This document shows positions 51,969 through 62,199 of a stretch of 64,000 nt of DNA, in pieces. Each line of letters opens with the position of its first letter. Position 1 is the stretch's first letter. The DNA lies in the NCBI GenBank assembly GCA_022410635.1, contig JAJVDF010000232.1, positions 757,104 through 821,103 of the forward strand. The letters run 5' to 3'. A program made the translations under genes and the position numbers. The notes beneath the pieces were generated by a model. The model did not search any database and was not told the DNA's origin. It worked only from the letters and a program-made list of their open reading frames with translations. Source of the stretch: Tretioscincus oriximinensis. Taxonomy: Eukaryota > Chordata > Lepidosauria > Squamata > Gymnophthalmidae.

Positions 51969-52193
51969 TGAAGAAAATGCATGAAGAAAAGGGCCACTTC
52001 CTTTGCCCGTGAGTTCTTCCCACTGTCAAAGTGGATCGAAGCCGAATTAAAACTGAGGTGTGAATGCAGGCTGAGTGTGCTCAGGAGGGAACATGGATTG
52101 AAAGGCAGGCGTGAATTCTTGGCCGACACCATCAGTGAACTGGACTGACACTAATCCCGTCTCCATTTCTCTTGCAAAACGGAAGATTAACAA

Positions 52194-55100
52194 TTAATCC
52201 GTTTGGGCTTTTCTGGCCAGTCTGGCATTCATTTTTGTAGCTTTTCCATACAATAGACTTCTAAAAGTATCCGTTTCGGTTAGCGGCTCCGAACCAGAGG
52301 TGATTATACACCATATGCGGTAGATTTTCTGTACCACAAAGTTCATCATATCGGCTTCATGCGACGGTTTTCCGTAGACGGGACCCTTGACTTCCTCGTA
52401 CGACCAAATCATGATAGCTTGAAATAAATTGAGAATAATGCAAATCATTACGAACAAAAAGGTAGCTAAATACAGGCCTCCCAGGAGCTTATTACTTGTA
52501 AATTCAGTGTCCCTGAACGCTACAGCACAATAGGATAGAATGGTAGTAAAAGAATAAAGCACCGAGCGATAGTTCTTTTCATGCTGACCAAACATCTGGT
52601 ACCCGAGGGACATAAACGCCATGAAAAAGATGGCGCCTGCTATAGCCATGTTTACCATTGCTGGAAGCGCCATGAGCAGGGAATGCTGCGCTAAGCGCAC
52701 GTCGTGCATAAATTGGAAGTATCGGTAGGTTTTCAAAATGAGGAGAAAAATCAGGATTCCCATCGTGACTCTCATGGACTGGTCGAACTCTGCCGCCACG
52801 TGGAAGGGTGTGAATTGCCTTGGGTTCACCTTATAGAATTCCACCAATTCGAGACCGAGTTGGAATTTGTACAGAATCATTCCTAGAAAATACATGCAGA
52901 TCGTCTTTATCCCAAAGTTGATCAGATTGGCCACTGTTGTNACGTAATTAAGTCCTTCTTGGTACAACATGTGACATTCGTCCGCCATATAGACGACCAG
53001 CATGAACAGGATCAAAAGGAGCATCGCGATTTGAGTCGTGCTTTGATCGGTGAAAAGCGGCAGCCTGTATGAATGGACAGTTATGCTGCTGTTAATGGGG
53101 CCAAAGTACGTAAACTCAAATAAGATGGAAACGCTACAAAACAACTCTATATCTGGATTGAAAGTGGTCAACTCAAAAATAACGACCCATGTCTGAAAGT
53201 CAAGCCATTTCTTTAATTCCAGATTCTCTAGCGTACGTGTTGAATTTGTTTCTGGTTCCTCTGGGAAAAAATAAACACTATAACCACTGGATGAATAGTC
53301 ATTTAATTCTCCCAAGGTGTAATATTGGAAGAAACCAGATTTCTCTTCGTAACTAAACCCTGGCCAGCTTCCATTGGAACTGAGTGTAGGAACTTTGAGT
53401 GGAACGGCCCACGAGCCAAGATACTCCGCTGTGTCTTCCTCGTCCTCTCCGTATATTCTATGGCAAGAGACTTGGCTCAGCAAACCTTCTGAGTAAGAGT
53501 ATTGATAATACTTATCAGAACAATTCCTCCAGTGCGACTTACTTCTTCTCTGCCTCACTCTGGGCAAGCCCAGGATTTTAAACCAGGTCTCCGAAAGGTA
53601 GGTAGGTTGGTGAGTATTGTGTATCAANGGCAAGAAAATATTTTTCGCCCAGGTGTAAATACTGCCGGCTGAATTAACAGTGCTCAAGTCAAGAGAAAAT
53701 ATTTTGTACATGAGCTGGTTGTAATAAAAGCAGTTGGTAACTTCCGTAGGGTGTGCAAAAGTCAAAATTAAAGCTAGAAAGATAAAGTGGCAGACCATGT
53801 TTTTAAAAAACAGATAACCTAGGTACTTGGTTTGGTGCTTTTTCTTCAGTCTTGCCATGTCTTCCTCTTCCACTGGCTGATATAGTTCAGTAGCTCGAAG
53901 TTGGACAAGTTCTTCGTGTCGCTTGTTCATCTGAGCGACAGGAATGTCTCTGTTATCCAAATCGAGGTCAGGGAAGCTGCACCATGGAAGGTCTGTGCAG
54001 TACTTTGCAGACGACGCACGCCAGGCCGAGAGAAGGACGACCTTTGACGTCTCGAGAAAAAGGACACTGACAAGGAAAGACACCGCGGACGCGATGAGCC
54101 ACTCAAAGGATGTTTCAGAGTCAAATAGCAGCCCATGTATTATGGTAAGGAATGAGGCGCTACTAAGTATGAAAAACAAAAATAAATTAAAATACTTCAT
54201 CCACTTTGAAGCTTTCACTGTTTCCCCCATTGCAGAAAATGTCTTCTTTTCTTCTTCGTTAAATTTTGTGTCTGGACATGGGACGTCCCTTGACACTGAA
54301 GGCAAAGCATTTATTTCCCCGTGCGCTTTACTAAAGTTTGGCGTGTTAGAAGGGACAGGCTTTGTGGATGACTTCTCAAACAGGATTATCAGAGGAATTT
54401 GCACAATGAGGGGCAGCAAAGCATTCCCTGCCCCGATGAGCATAGCCCTGACGAAGTGCAATTCTAAAAGAACAAGGTGCGTATCGTCCTCATTGCTGAA
54501 GTATATGGCGTTGGCCGTCATCATGCACAGAAGGACTGCTAAGCAGCAGGACAGCCTGTGAAATCTGCTGAAAGTCTTGTCAATGGACTGAGCAAAGACA
54601 GACACCCACATGTGGCCGTTGAGCAACTCGTTGCTCACGTCAATGGTAAAGTATTCCATTTTGTCCAAGGGTACGCTTGGGTCTTCGACATCAAATGTCC
54701 CTTCTATCTCGGTGCCCACGGCCAACCACGCCCTGCACATAAATAGCCACCTTTGCTTGGTATCCACCTTTTGCACCTGGACTCGGCTTAGGTACCAGTT
54801 GGAACTAAACCCGTAATTGTTGTGCCAGACGTGAAGAGAAAGGATGTCCCCTAAGTCTTGCCTGGTAGTTAGGAGGAAAGTGTCCACGGCTCCGCCTTGG
54901 AAGATTTGGGGGAACTGTGGATGCTGCAGTTTATGCACANCGCTGGTTCCATTTTTGCCGCGCAGCTCAATGAAAACGGAAGCGCTGGTGCTTGCTGAGA
55001 AGCGGCTTCCCGTGTACATCGTGACTAGGTAGGGGGTCTTGTCAAAGGGGTCGTTGTCTGGCAGGTCTATGACTTGCTGTTTGACCACCGTTTGGTCTTT

Positions 55101-58100
55101 CCGCCTGACCCAAGGGACTAAGGCAAAGTAGGCTACAAGAACGGCAGCTACTACCAACGGCACTAAAAGATTCAGATCTGTACCTACGATGAGGAAGCTT
55201 TCCATGTCGCTGTCCTTAGGGAAAGGAAGGATTTTGCCCGCCAGGAACTGGACTCCAGAAGGAAAGGAGGCTGCCGGCACATGGCTGGGGGTCCACACGC
55301 TACGCCCTTTCGCTCTGCAGACACAGTGCACCCTGGCATAGGTTGTCTGAGGCCCAACCCGGCAGGCGCCTTCCTGCCACCCACCTCGAGCCCCATCGAA
55401 GCTGAGGCAGCCTGCCGCGAAAACAGCACCCTGGACCGCCTTTGTCGTCCGGCCTCTAACAATCTGGGGCGACTGTAAGACCACGGAGATGTTCAGTTTG
55501 CCTGCCCGGCGGCTGTGAGCTGCAGGCCGAAGNAAAGACTGGGGAAGACAAAAAATATACGGCGCCTTGAGCTCACAGTCAGAAATCCTGGAAGCCCTTT
55601 CAGCAGGTACTGGAGGGCTGGACGGAGACGCTGTGAAGGCCGCCACAGGCTGCCGGCTAATATTTAAGCCCAGGAATACAAAGACACGAAAGGTAACGTT
55701 CATTTTAGTTAAAATCTGGATATAAATATCATTAGTGCTCCTTTCGACGCTGAAAGTGAAGCCCCCGGTTGTCTGGGGAAGCTTTTTGTCCGGCCCTATG
55801 GTCAAACCGAAGATGGCTTCATCCTTCCGAACCATCATCATTTCAGCCACGTCAGGGACGATTCTGACGAGCTGGCCGTTGGGTTTCTCCCCTGTCATTC
55901 TGAAGCCAGTCACCATGGTGCGAATGTCTTTGGAACGGGGCAACCAAGGGAAAGGGCTTTGATCAAACTCGTAGAGGACAGTCGAAATCAGCGTCCCAGC
56001 GGGCAGGTCTGAGGGATGGACCTCCCGTAGTTTGGGGTGGAAGCAGTTCCTGTGTTGGCTTTGATTACAGAACCTTCTACCAACATTCAGCTTCTCCTCT
56101 TTCCATAAACGGATGCTAAAGGTCTCCGCCTCGAGATTGGTTTCATGTTCTCCGGGGACTTTGCCCTGTAAGATTACGTCTGCTGATGTTTCGGCCACAG
56201 AAATGGTTTCCCTAATTGCATTGATGTTGTTGTGGGTGTNGTTTAAGGTGGGAGCGCTCAAGACATTGAACAACCCTGTGAGAATGGCTTTGCTGAGGGC
56301 CTCCGTTTCCTTGGAGCCCAGCCCAATAGCCTGGTGCTTTTTTAGGGCTTCACTGGCTTCCTTTAGCTTCCAAACAGCAGTCAGCCATGCATCTCTGCTT
56401 AGCTCTGTGCTTTTGTGCGTTACCTGACATATGCTCAGGATCACCTGGTTTGTTTCTGGCGCCTCCATTGTAGGGATCCTTGTGACCACGTCGAGGAGAG
56501 TCTGACGGAAAAGCGTTTTAAAGCCTCGGTTGTTGCTTGAGGTCTCCATATTGTTTAATACAGAAGCTACCATATATGCAAAATAGCCAACTTTAAGATA
56601 ATCTTTAGCCAGAATTAAAAGGGTCAGAGGGGCAGCTGGTCCATAGATTAAATCCCCTAAAGCACGGTGGTATCCAGGTTGCTGACCTGCTCTTGGTTGG
56701 TGGACCGTAGCCTGCAGTGTTGTTTGAGAACATGCGCCTAGAGCATCACACACCTGGACGTATAAACTTAGGGCAAAATTCTGCGACGCCCTGCCAGCTG
56801 GAAGAAATGTTGGGGGAGATNTATCCTTGTGGCCAACATAAACAATTATCCCCAAAACGCTGCTTTCCTTCGGAGATGCCACGTGGTTTGAAGCTGCTAG
56901 AACTTTATACGTCAATGGCCCATTTCTGTCTTTAAAGCCACCACACTGGACAATGAACTTTGTGAGGACGGCCGAGCCGACCTTTGGCTTAACGGTGCAT
57001 TTCCCTGCCTGAGGCGGGTCGTTCACGTGAAAGAGATGGTTGCTGGTGGCTTCCTGTCCGTCCTCTGTGACAGCTTTCACCCTGAGTATATATGAATGTT
57101 CTGACATAGGTCTCAGGGCGAAAGCGTTTATGCATATGTACGCACTGTGTCTTCCAGTCGTTGACTTAGAAGACCAATCAAAATGTATTTCTCTAGACTG
57201 CACTGAGCTGAGAGACCAGTTATAGGCTAGTCTGCTAAACCTTCTGCAGTTTAAGCATTTGCTGGAAAGGCACAATATTTGCGTTGGGTTTACGGACTTG
57301 CCACAATTTTCAAGGCACGTGATAGTCAGGACGGGGGCAGAGTTCTCCTGCACATAAACCATCTGCTCAGCCTGAGCCGCTCGGCTGCCGTTTTGAACTA
57401 CCAGACGAAAATAATAGAGGTTGTTTTCTGAAAGCGCTTCGGGTTCCACTCTTTGGACTGGGCCAGGGAATGCCGTCCATTTTAAATCTACCTGATCGGG
57501 ATAACATTTGCCGCTTTCACTTAGTCTCATGGGCATGTAATCCTCCTTATGTCTTGTGCAGTACCAAGCAAATGCCAGCCCGTCAGGGGCTGGCACTGCT
57601 TTGCCATTAAAAGAAGCCGACCCGTTCAGGACCCACCCGTCAGAAAAGCCAACCACCCGGAAACTGCCCCCAGCAATGTGAGCGCCCAGGTGACCTAATC
57701 CGACCTCCACAAACACGGAGTCAGAATCTTCGACGCTCTTCCATGTCTCTAAGGAAGTTAAATTCACAGTGACGTTAAAGAGGTACAAGCCCACTGCCAA
57801 GCTCCAACCAGGGACATCTAAAACCACGGCGTCCCTTTTTGTAATGTCAGGTGGATGCAAAGGTTTGGACCAATCTGGTGTAGTTGTCAAATCTGGAACT
57901 TTATAAATGTTCCAAATTATACGTGTTCGCTTCCGACCTGGACATTTTATCTGGGTGTTGGCAACCAACGTAAACTTTGTTCCTTGACTATGATAATAAA
58001 TCTCTTGTTTAGCAACACCCAATCTCTGGATGCTAATTCGTGCGATGGAACAGGGCTTTCGATAGCACAGCACTCTGGACGCAATGACCTTTGAAGCGTA

Positions 58101-59789
58101 AATGTTGACAGAAGCTTTTAATGTCGTCGGGATCAGTTCGCTCCCACTACATTTCACTTTTGCTATAAAGCCTGTGTATTGAGCAGGGTTGAAAGATAAA
58201 GCAGCGCCAGGGAAGAATTTCTCGGCATCCTTGACATGATCTGCATAGGAAAACGTATCATTCCGAACTGGGTCTTTGCCTCCCGGATCAAAAAGCTGCA
58301 ACTGGAAGTTCCATTCACACCGTAGAGGAGGAGGTTGCTTGGGAATAAACCACACAATATAGGCTGCATTTTCATCCAGGGGGGTGTTACTGAAAACGTG
58401 GACTTCCAAATCTTCCTTCCCAAGAGACTTGAACAGAATCTCCTTGCGGTCCAGGTATACCTGTATGCTGAACTTGAATAACTGCAGCTGCAGGAATTGA
58501 GCAACGATGAGGTAGCAGAGGCCTTGCTGTTGGTAAAAGATGTAGTGGGAGCTGTAACCGCCTGTGGAAGCCCCGGTGCTGGTTGCATAGGAGACTCCTA
58601 GGGTAGGGCTGACAACGTAGATGCCCACTGTGATGTCCCGCGGGTTGAGTACCAAGGCAGTTGGGGCGGCATCCTGTGTCCTGAACGTCCAAGTCCTGTG
58701 TGAAAAATCAAGGGCACCTCGCAGTTCCCTGGGCAGCTTCTGCTTAGTACGAAAGTAAATACTTGCCACCACCTTCTCATTAGGCTGATGCGTTTCAGGA
58801 ACGGCACAAAAGCTGCTGCGCAAAGCAAAGGGGTTGTAACTGTGGGAAAGGTCCCATCCTGTGGAATCATGCGAGGCCAACAGTGTATAAGCCACCGTCC
58901 CATGGCTGAGTGGCAGCAGGCGCCAGGAGAAACCAAGGGAGCCGCGCCAATGGTCCGGCAAGGTGGAATATTCACTAAAGACGTGCAAGAGGGCGGGTTC
59001 CACAAGGAGGTCCACACTAAGGTTAATGGGGGCCCCGTGCTCAAGAGTGATCACAGCTGTATAAAACCCACGGCGGGGGTAGCTGACGGTCACGTGGTAA
59101 CTGTAATAAGGCGCACAGGTCTGATACAGTTCTTCACTAGGGTAGGCCCCGGGCGGAAAGGGCTTGGTGTGCTGATTGCTGGGTACGAGGAGCTCTGGAG
59201 GAACGGCCCCTTTGCTTGTGAAGCGGTAGGTCCAGGCAGAACTCTTCAGACGAGCACACCAAGCCACGTGTACCGGCTGCCATTCAACAAGTGGAAGAGA
59301 ACGTGGCCAGAGCAGGAAGAGGCGGACGTCTTGCCCAGAAACCGCAATGCTAAGGTTGCGGTGAAGACACAAGGGTGCCAGACACAACCTTGAGGTACAC
59401 TGCACTGTGATCTGACTATACGCCCACGGGGGAGAAGGGCCTCCTCCAGGAAGTCCCGAGCCCAAGACCAGGTGACCTGACCAGCGTGTTGTACTGCTGA
59501 CCAGGACAGAATCACGGTACCAGTGGCAACGAGGAGGGGGTGGTAGCTCTGAATCTCCTTTCTCAGCACCCGTTCCTGGGGCTCTGGCATAGTAGGCCTC
59601 GATGTCACCCTTCCAGAGGCATGAGGTCTTTAGTCCGTTGTCTCGCCGTTGATATACACGCTGCCCTGATTTTGAGCAAGTGACTAGCAGTGGAGGTGGC
59701 AGGAGGTTGAGATGTGCAGCTGTTTGGAACCAGGAAGAAAAACAACCGGACAGGAAGACGAAATACAAAAGGCCTCGTGACACTGTCAT
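52194..59789 (-). CDS. PKDREJ: PKDREJ copy B (polycystin family receptor for egg jelly)
   Basis: Second intronless PKDREJ-type gene, 2,531 codons, same strand and architecture as copy A. I start at the Met of MTVSRGLLYFVFLSGCF, a signal peptide; a Met 13 codons upstream lacks this context. Approximate residues: N-terminal unique region to ~560; REJ/PKD-like region ~567-1430 (GGSFRVVGFSDGWVLNGSAS near 701); GPS ~1457-1494 ending CVCRAKG, again without HL-T/S; TM1 ~1540-1560; PLAT ~1577-1700 (YLVTMYTGSRFSASTSASVF, DTFLLTTRQDLGDI); TM2-TM5 ~1743-1920; channel module from ~1994 with loop motif FNPDIELFCS; last helix ~2430-2457; tail ending RKAQTD. Cysteine and tryptophan landmarks match copy A, but overall similarity looks only moderate. 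The TM3-TM4 loop lacks copy A's Asn-rich insert. Six isolated Ns, no frame break. Which copy is the mammalian orthologue cannot be decided by eye. Confidence 0.95.
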   Translation of the reverse strand: MTVSRGLLYFVFLSGCFSSWFQTAAHLNLLPPPLLVTCSKSGQRVYQRRDNGLKTSCLWKGDIEAYYARAPGTGAEKGDSELPPPPRCHWYRDSVLVSSTTRWSGHLVLGSGLPGGGPSPPWAYSQITVQCTSRLCLAPLCLHRNLSIAVSGQDVRLFLLWPRSLPLVEWQPVHVAWCARLKSSAWTYRFTSKGAVPPELLVPSNQHTKPFPPGAYPSEELYQTCAPYYSYHVTVSYPRRGFYTAVITLEHGAPINLSVDLLVEPALLHVFSEYSTLPDHWRGSLGFSWRLLPLSHGTVAYTLLASHDSTGWDLSHSYNPFALRSSFCAVPETHQPNEKVVASIYFRTKQKLPRELRGALDFSHRTWTFRTQDAAPTALVLNPRDITVGIYVVSPTLGVSYATSTGASTGGYSSHYIFYQQQGLCYLIVAQFLQLQLFKFSIQVYLDRKEILFKSLGKEDLEVHVFSNTPLDENAAYIVWFIPKQPPPLRCEWNFQLQLFDPGGKDPVRNDTFSYADHVKDAEKFFPGAALSFNPAQYTGFIAKVKCSGSELIPTTLKASVNIYASKVIASRVLCYRKPCSIARISIQRLGVAKQEIYYHSQGTKFTLVANTQIKCPGRKRTRIIWNIYKVPDLTTTPDWSKPLHPPDITKRDAVVLDVPGWSLAVGLYLFNVTVNLTSLETWKSVEDSDSVFVEVGLGHLGAHIAGGSFRVVGFSDGWVLNGSASFNGKAVPAPDGLAFAWYCTRHKEDYMPMRLSESGKCYPDQVDLKWTAFPGPVQRVEPEALSENNLYYFRLVVQNGSRAAQAEQMVYVQENSAPVLTITCLENCGKSVNPTQILCLSSKCLNCRRFSRLAYNWSLSSVQSREIHFDWSSKSTTGRHSAYICINAFALRPMSEHSYILRVKAVTEDGQEATSNHLFHVNDPPQAGKCTVKPKVGSAVLTKFIVQCGGFKDRNGPLTYKVLAASNHVASPKESSVLGIIVYVGHKDXSPPTFLPAGRASQNFALSLYVQVCDALGACSQTTLQATVHQPRAGQQPGYHRALGDLIYGPAAPLTLLILAKDYLKVGYFAYMVASVLNNMETSSNNRGFKTLFRQTLLDVVTRIPTMEAPETNQVILSICQVTHKSTELSRDAWLTAVWKLKEASEALKKHQAIGLGSKETEALSKAILTGLFNVLSAPTLNXTHNNINAIRETISVAETSADVILQGKVPGEHETNLEAETFSIRLWKEEKLNVGRRFCNQSQHRNCFHPKLREVHPSDLPAGTLISTVLYEFDQSPFPWLPRSKDIRTMVTGFRMTGEKPNGQLVRIVPDVAEMMMVRKDEAIFGLTIGPDKKLPQTTGGFTFSVERSTNDIYIQILTKMNVTFRVFVFLGLNISRQPVAAFTASPSSPPVPAERASRISDCELKAPYIFCLPQSXLRPAAHSRRAGKLNISVVLQSPQIVRGRTTKAVQGAVFAAGCLSFDGARGGWQEGACRVGPQTTYARVHCVCRAKGRSVWTPSHVPAASFPSGVQFLAGKILPFPKDSDMESFLIVGTDLNLLVPLVVAAVLVAYFALVPWVRRKDQTVVKQQVIDLPDNDPFDKTPYLVTMYTGSRFSASTSASVFIELRGKNGTSXVHKLQHPQFPQIFQGGAVDTFLLTTRQDLGDILSLHVWHNNYGFSSNWYLSRVQVQKVDTKQRWLFMCRAWLAVGTEIEGTFDVEDPSVPLDKMEYFTIDVSNELLNGHMWVSVFAQSIDKTFSRFHRLSCCLAVLLCMMTANAIYFSNEDDTHLVLLELHFVRAMLIGAGNALLPLIVQIPLIILFEKSSTKPVPSNTPNFSKAHGEINALPSVSRDVPCPDTKFNEEEKKTFSAMGETVKASKWMKYFNLFLFFILSSASFLTIIHGLLFDSETSFEWLIASAVSFLVSVLFLETSKVVLLSAWRASSAKYCTDLPWCSFPDLDLDNRDIPVAQMNKRHEELVQLRATELYQPVEEEDMARLKKKHQTKYLGYLFFKNMVCHFIFLALILTFAHPTEVTNCFYYNQLMYKIFSLDLSTVNSAGSIYTWAKNIFLXLIHNTHQPTYLSETWFKILGLPRVRQRRSKSHWRNCSDKYYQYSYSEGLLSQVSCHRIYGEDEEDTAEYLGSWAVPLKVPTLSSNGSWPGFSYEEKSGFFQYYTLGELNDYSSSGYSVYFFPEEPETNSTRTLENLELKKWLDFQTWVVIFELTTFNPDIELFCSVSILFEFTYFGPINSSITVHSYRLPLFTDQSTTQIAMLLLILFMLVVYMADECHMLYQEGLNYXTTVANLINFGIKTICMYFLGMILYKFQLGLELVEFYKVNPRQFTPFHVAAEFDQSMRVTMGILIFLLILKTYRYFQFMHDVRLAQHSLLMALPAMVNMAIAGAIFFMAFMSLGYQMFGQHEKNYRSVLYSFTTILSYCAVAFRDTEFTSNKLLGGLYLATFLFVMICIILNLFQAIMIWSYEEVKGPVYGKPSHEADMMNFVVQKIYRIWCIITSGSEPLTETDTFRSLLYGKATKMNARLARKAQTD

Positions 59790-59925
59790 GGCTCCGTACT
59801 GGCCACTGCCTCCACCACACCACACCAACGCTCCTAAGCAGAAGGTGGGTGGATTCTAGAATCTTTCCAGGGCTGCTTGGGCCAACGGATGTCCACCTTC
59901 CATATGGTGGCCACATGGCCTGGTT

Positions 59926-60035
59926 AAGAACATAAGGGGAGCCCTACCCAGTCCAGCCTTCTGTCTCACACAGGGCCCCACCCATGGCCCCTGGGCATCT
60001 CAAGCAGAAGAAGGCAAAATCTTCAACTGGTTCTT
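59926..60035 (-). mobile_element. CR1-type LINE 3' tail
   Basis: 'GGTTAAGAACATAAGGGGAG', 'AGTCCAGCCTTCTGTCTCAC', 'GGCATCTCAAGCAGAAGAAG': short antisense tail 136 bp upstream of the PKDREJ copy B start. Confidence 0.75.
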
Positions 60036-60159
60036 CTCTTGTGGGGTTCAATATCTCTTGCTTTACAGCACTTGTGTGTCCCATTATAATAACAGCAGAC
60101 TTGAGCCATTCACACGGCATTCAGTTGAGAGAAGGAATCCTAAAATATTTAATATAACA

Positions 60160-60315
60160 GAGTGCGGGAGGGAGGGGGGAAGGGGAAAGGGAGGAAAAAG
60201 GAGGGAGGGAGGGAGAAGGGGGGAGGGACAAAAAGAAGAAGGGAGGGGGAAGGGAAAGGAATAAGGAGAAGAGGGAAAGAGGAAGGGAAGGAAGATGCAG
60301 AAAAGGGGGTAGGGA
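60160..60315 (+). repeat. GGGA/GGAA polypurine tract
   Basis: About 155 bp of nearly pure purine, G-rich (GGGAGGGAGGGAG, AAGGGGAAAGG). Confidence 0.9.
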
Positions 60316-61048
60316 AGAATGCTCATAAAGCGCACAATTGGCTAATCAGTAGAACCAAGATTTGTACGGTGTCAAAAACTATAAAATGCAGCCAAATTAC
60401 ATGGCCAAACCCCCAACATATATGGATCCGTAGGCATTGCTGCAAGCAGTGATTCTGCCTGACGTGACTTTTAGCCTTCACGTCTTGCTGGACGAGAAGC
60501 TTCTCTGCAGCCTGAACCATTTTCCCACACGCCTTGCGAACCAAGGTAAACTTNCTCCCCGCTCAAACTCCTTAACATATTTCTTTTGCTTGCTTTTCAT
60601 TTTTTAAAAATGTTTTTGGTATTGTTGAAATTGAAACGATTTCTGGATGGCTTGCACAAGCCTACAGTGTCTGCTGGAATCGCTTGCATTCAACAAGATT
60701 GGGAACTCTGCACCCGTAAGAGTAACTTTTTCAGAGCCACATGATGCTCGGTCCAATCAGAATCAGGTTTCTACATCGAGGCAGTGCACTGAATTCTGAT
60801 GTTTGATGAGGAATAATAATAATAATAATAACGATGATGCTGATGTTTATTTACAACATCCCGTTCACCATAGGTTTTGCTGTTTCCTCCACAATCAATA
60901 CCCTGTGAAGTAGGCAGGGCAGAGAGAGAACTGTGACTGGCCCCAAGGCTACCCAGCAGGCTTACAGACATAGTTTCCGACTCATATGGTGCAGTGAAAC
61001 CAGCAAAAATACACCGTCATTCACCTTAATGGCTATGAAAAAAGGTTG
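60316..61048. other. intergenic, nothing recognised except (AAT)n
   Basis: Contains an (AAT)7 microsatellite at about 60812-60830. No exon of the next expected gene (TTC38) is recognisable. Confidence 0.45.
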
Positions 61049-61225
61049 GTTACATAAGGACCTAAGAGGAGCCCTGCTGAATCAGTTTCAGAGCCCATCT
61101 AGTCCAGCCTTCTGTCTCACCCAGAGGCCCACCAGATGCACCTGGGCATCTCAAGCAGAAGAAGACAGAAGCTTTACCTGTTTCGAGTGCAAATGGCATT
61201 TCAGGAACCCTGCCTGTTGTTTTGT
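61049..61225 (-). mobile_element. CR1-type LINE 3' tail
   Basis: 'ACATAAGGACCTAAGAGGAG', 'TAGTCCAGCCTTCTGTCTCA', 'GGCATTTCAGGAACCCTGCC': antisense tail. Confidence 0.8.
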
Positions 61226-61261
61226 AATTNGGTATCATTAATTATGAGATCCATCACTTTT

Positions 61262-61483
61262 GAATTTCAGAGAAATAGCCGTGTTAGTCTAGCAGAAAGT
61301 CCAGCAAAGGAGCTAGCAGCACTTTGAGACTAACTTGAGAAAAGTGGTTGGCAGAAGCTTTCGTAGACAGGTCTACTTCTTCAGAGCATTAGTCCTTCAG
61401 CATCTGAAGAAGTCGACCTGTCTACGAAAGCTTATGCCAACCACTTTTCTCAAGTTAGTCTCAAAGTGCTGCTAGCTCCTTTG
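61262..61483. mobile_element. Penelope-like termini in inverted pair
   Basis: 81-bp arms 61305-61385 and 61403-61483 are inverted copies with two mismatches around a 17-bp spacer. They carry the reptile Penelope-like terminus: GCACTTTGAGACTAAC, AAGCTTTCGTAGACAGGTC, ACTTCTTCAGA. The preceding 'CCGTGTTAGTCTAGCAGAAA' is its usual outer edge, present on the left side only. The near identity of the arms implies a recent event. Confidence 0.75.
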
Positions 61484-61664
61484 CATCACTTTTGAAATAA
61501 TTCTCACCTAATCAAGGATGCTTAAAACTTTTTAAAGCAAACTAAAATAACCGATTTCATATGGAAATTTGGTCTCCCACACAGTCTATGGAAATATATT
61601 GAAAATATGGGCTATAAATGTAGCTTATTTCACACCTACTGGCTTATTTCACACCTACGTACCT

Positions 61665-61849
<185 letters not shown>

Positions 61850-61850
<1 letters not shown>

Positions 61851-62150
61851 CCATACCCGGAGGTCTCAGGGTGGTTAACAATAAAAACATATTGAAACAA
61901 CACTATCTGAAAATATGGGAAAGAGAGAAGTTTTTTTCAGCCAAAGGCCATGTGAAAAGGTAGCCCCATGTAGAGTGTATTTCAGTAGTCAAACCTGGAG
62001 GTTAGCAAAGCATGGATTTCAGGGGTAAAATTATCCCTATCCAGGAATGGCCAAAGCTGGCGAACCAGCTGGAGGTGGAGGAAGCTGTCACTGGCTGTCG
62101 CTGACGGAGACGGGTTCAAAAGCAGCCCCAGGTCACGGACCTGATTTTTC
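61850..62150 (-). mobile_element. L2-like LINE 3' end
   Basis: 'CCATACCCGGAGGTCTCAGG' and 'GTGGTTAACAATAAAAACA', the antisense LINE terminus. The tetranucleotide repeat sits where the (TTTA)n tail would be. Confidence 0.6.
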
Positions 62151-62199
62151 TAGAGCAAAATAACCCCATCAAGAAGTGGGTTCCTCTTAACTTCATTTT

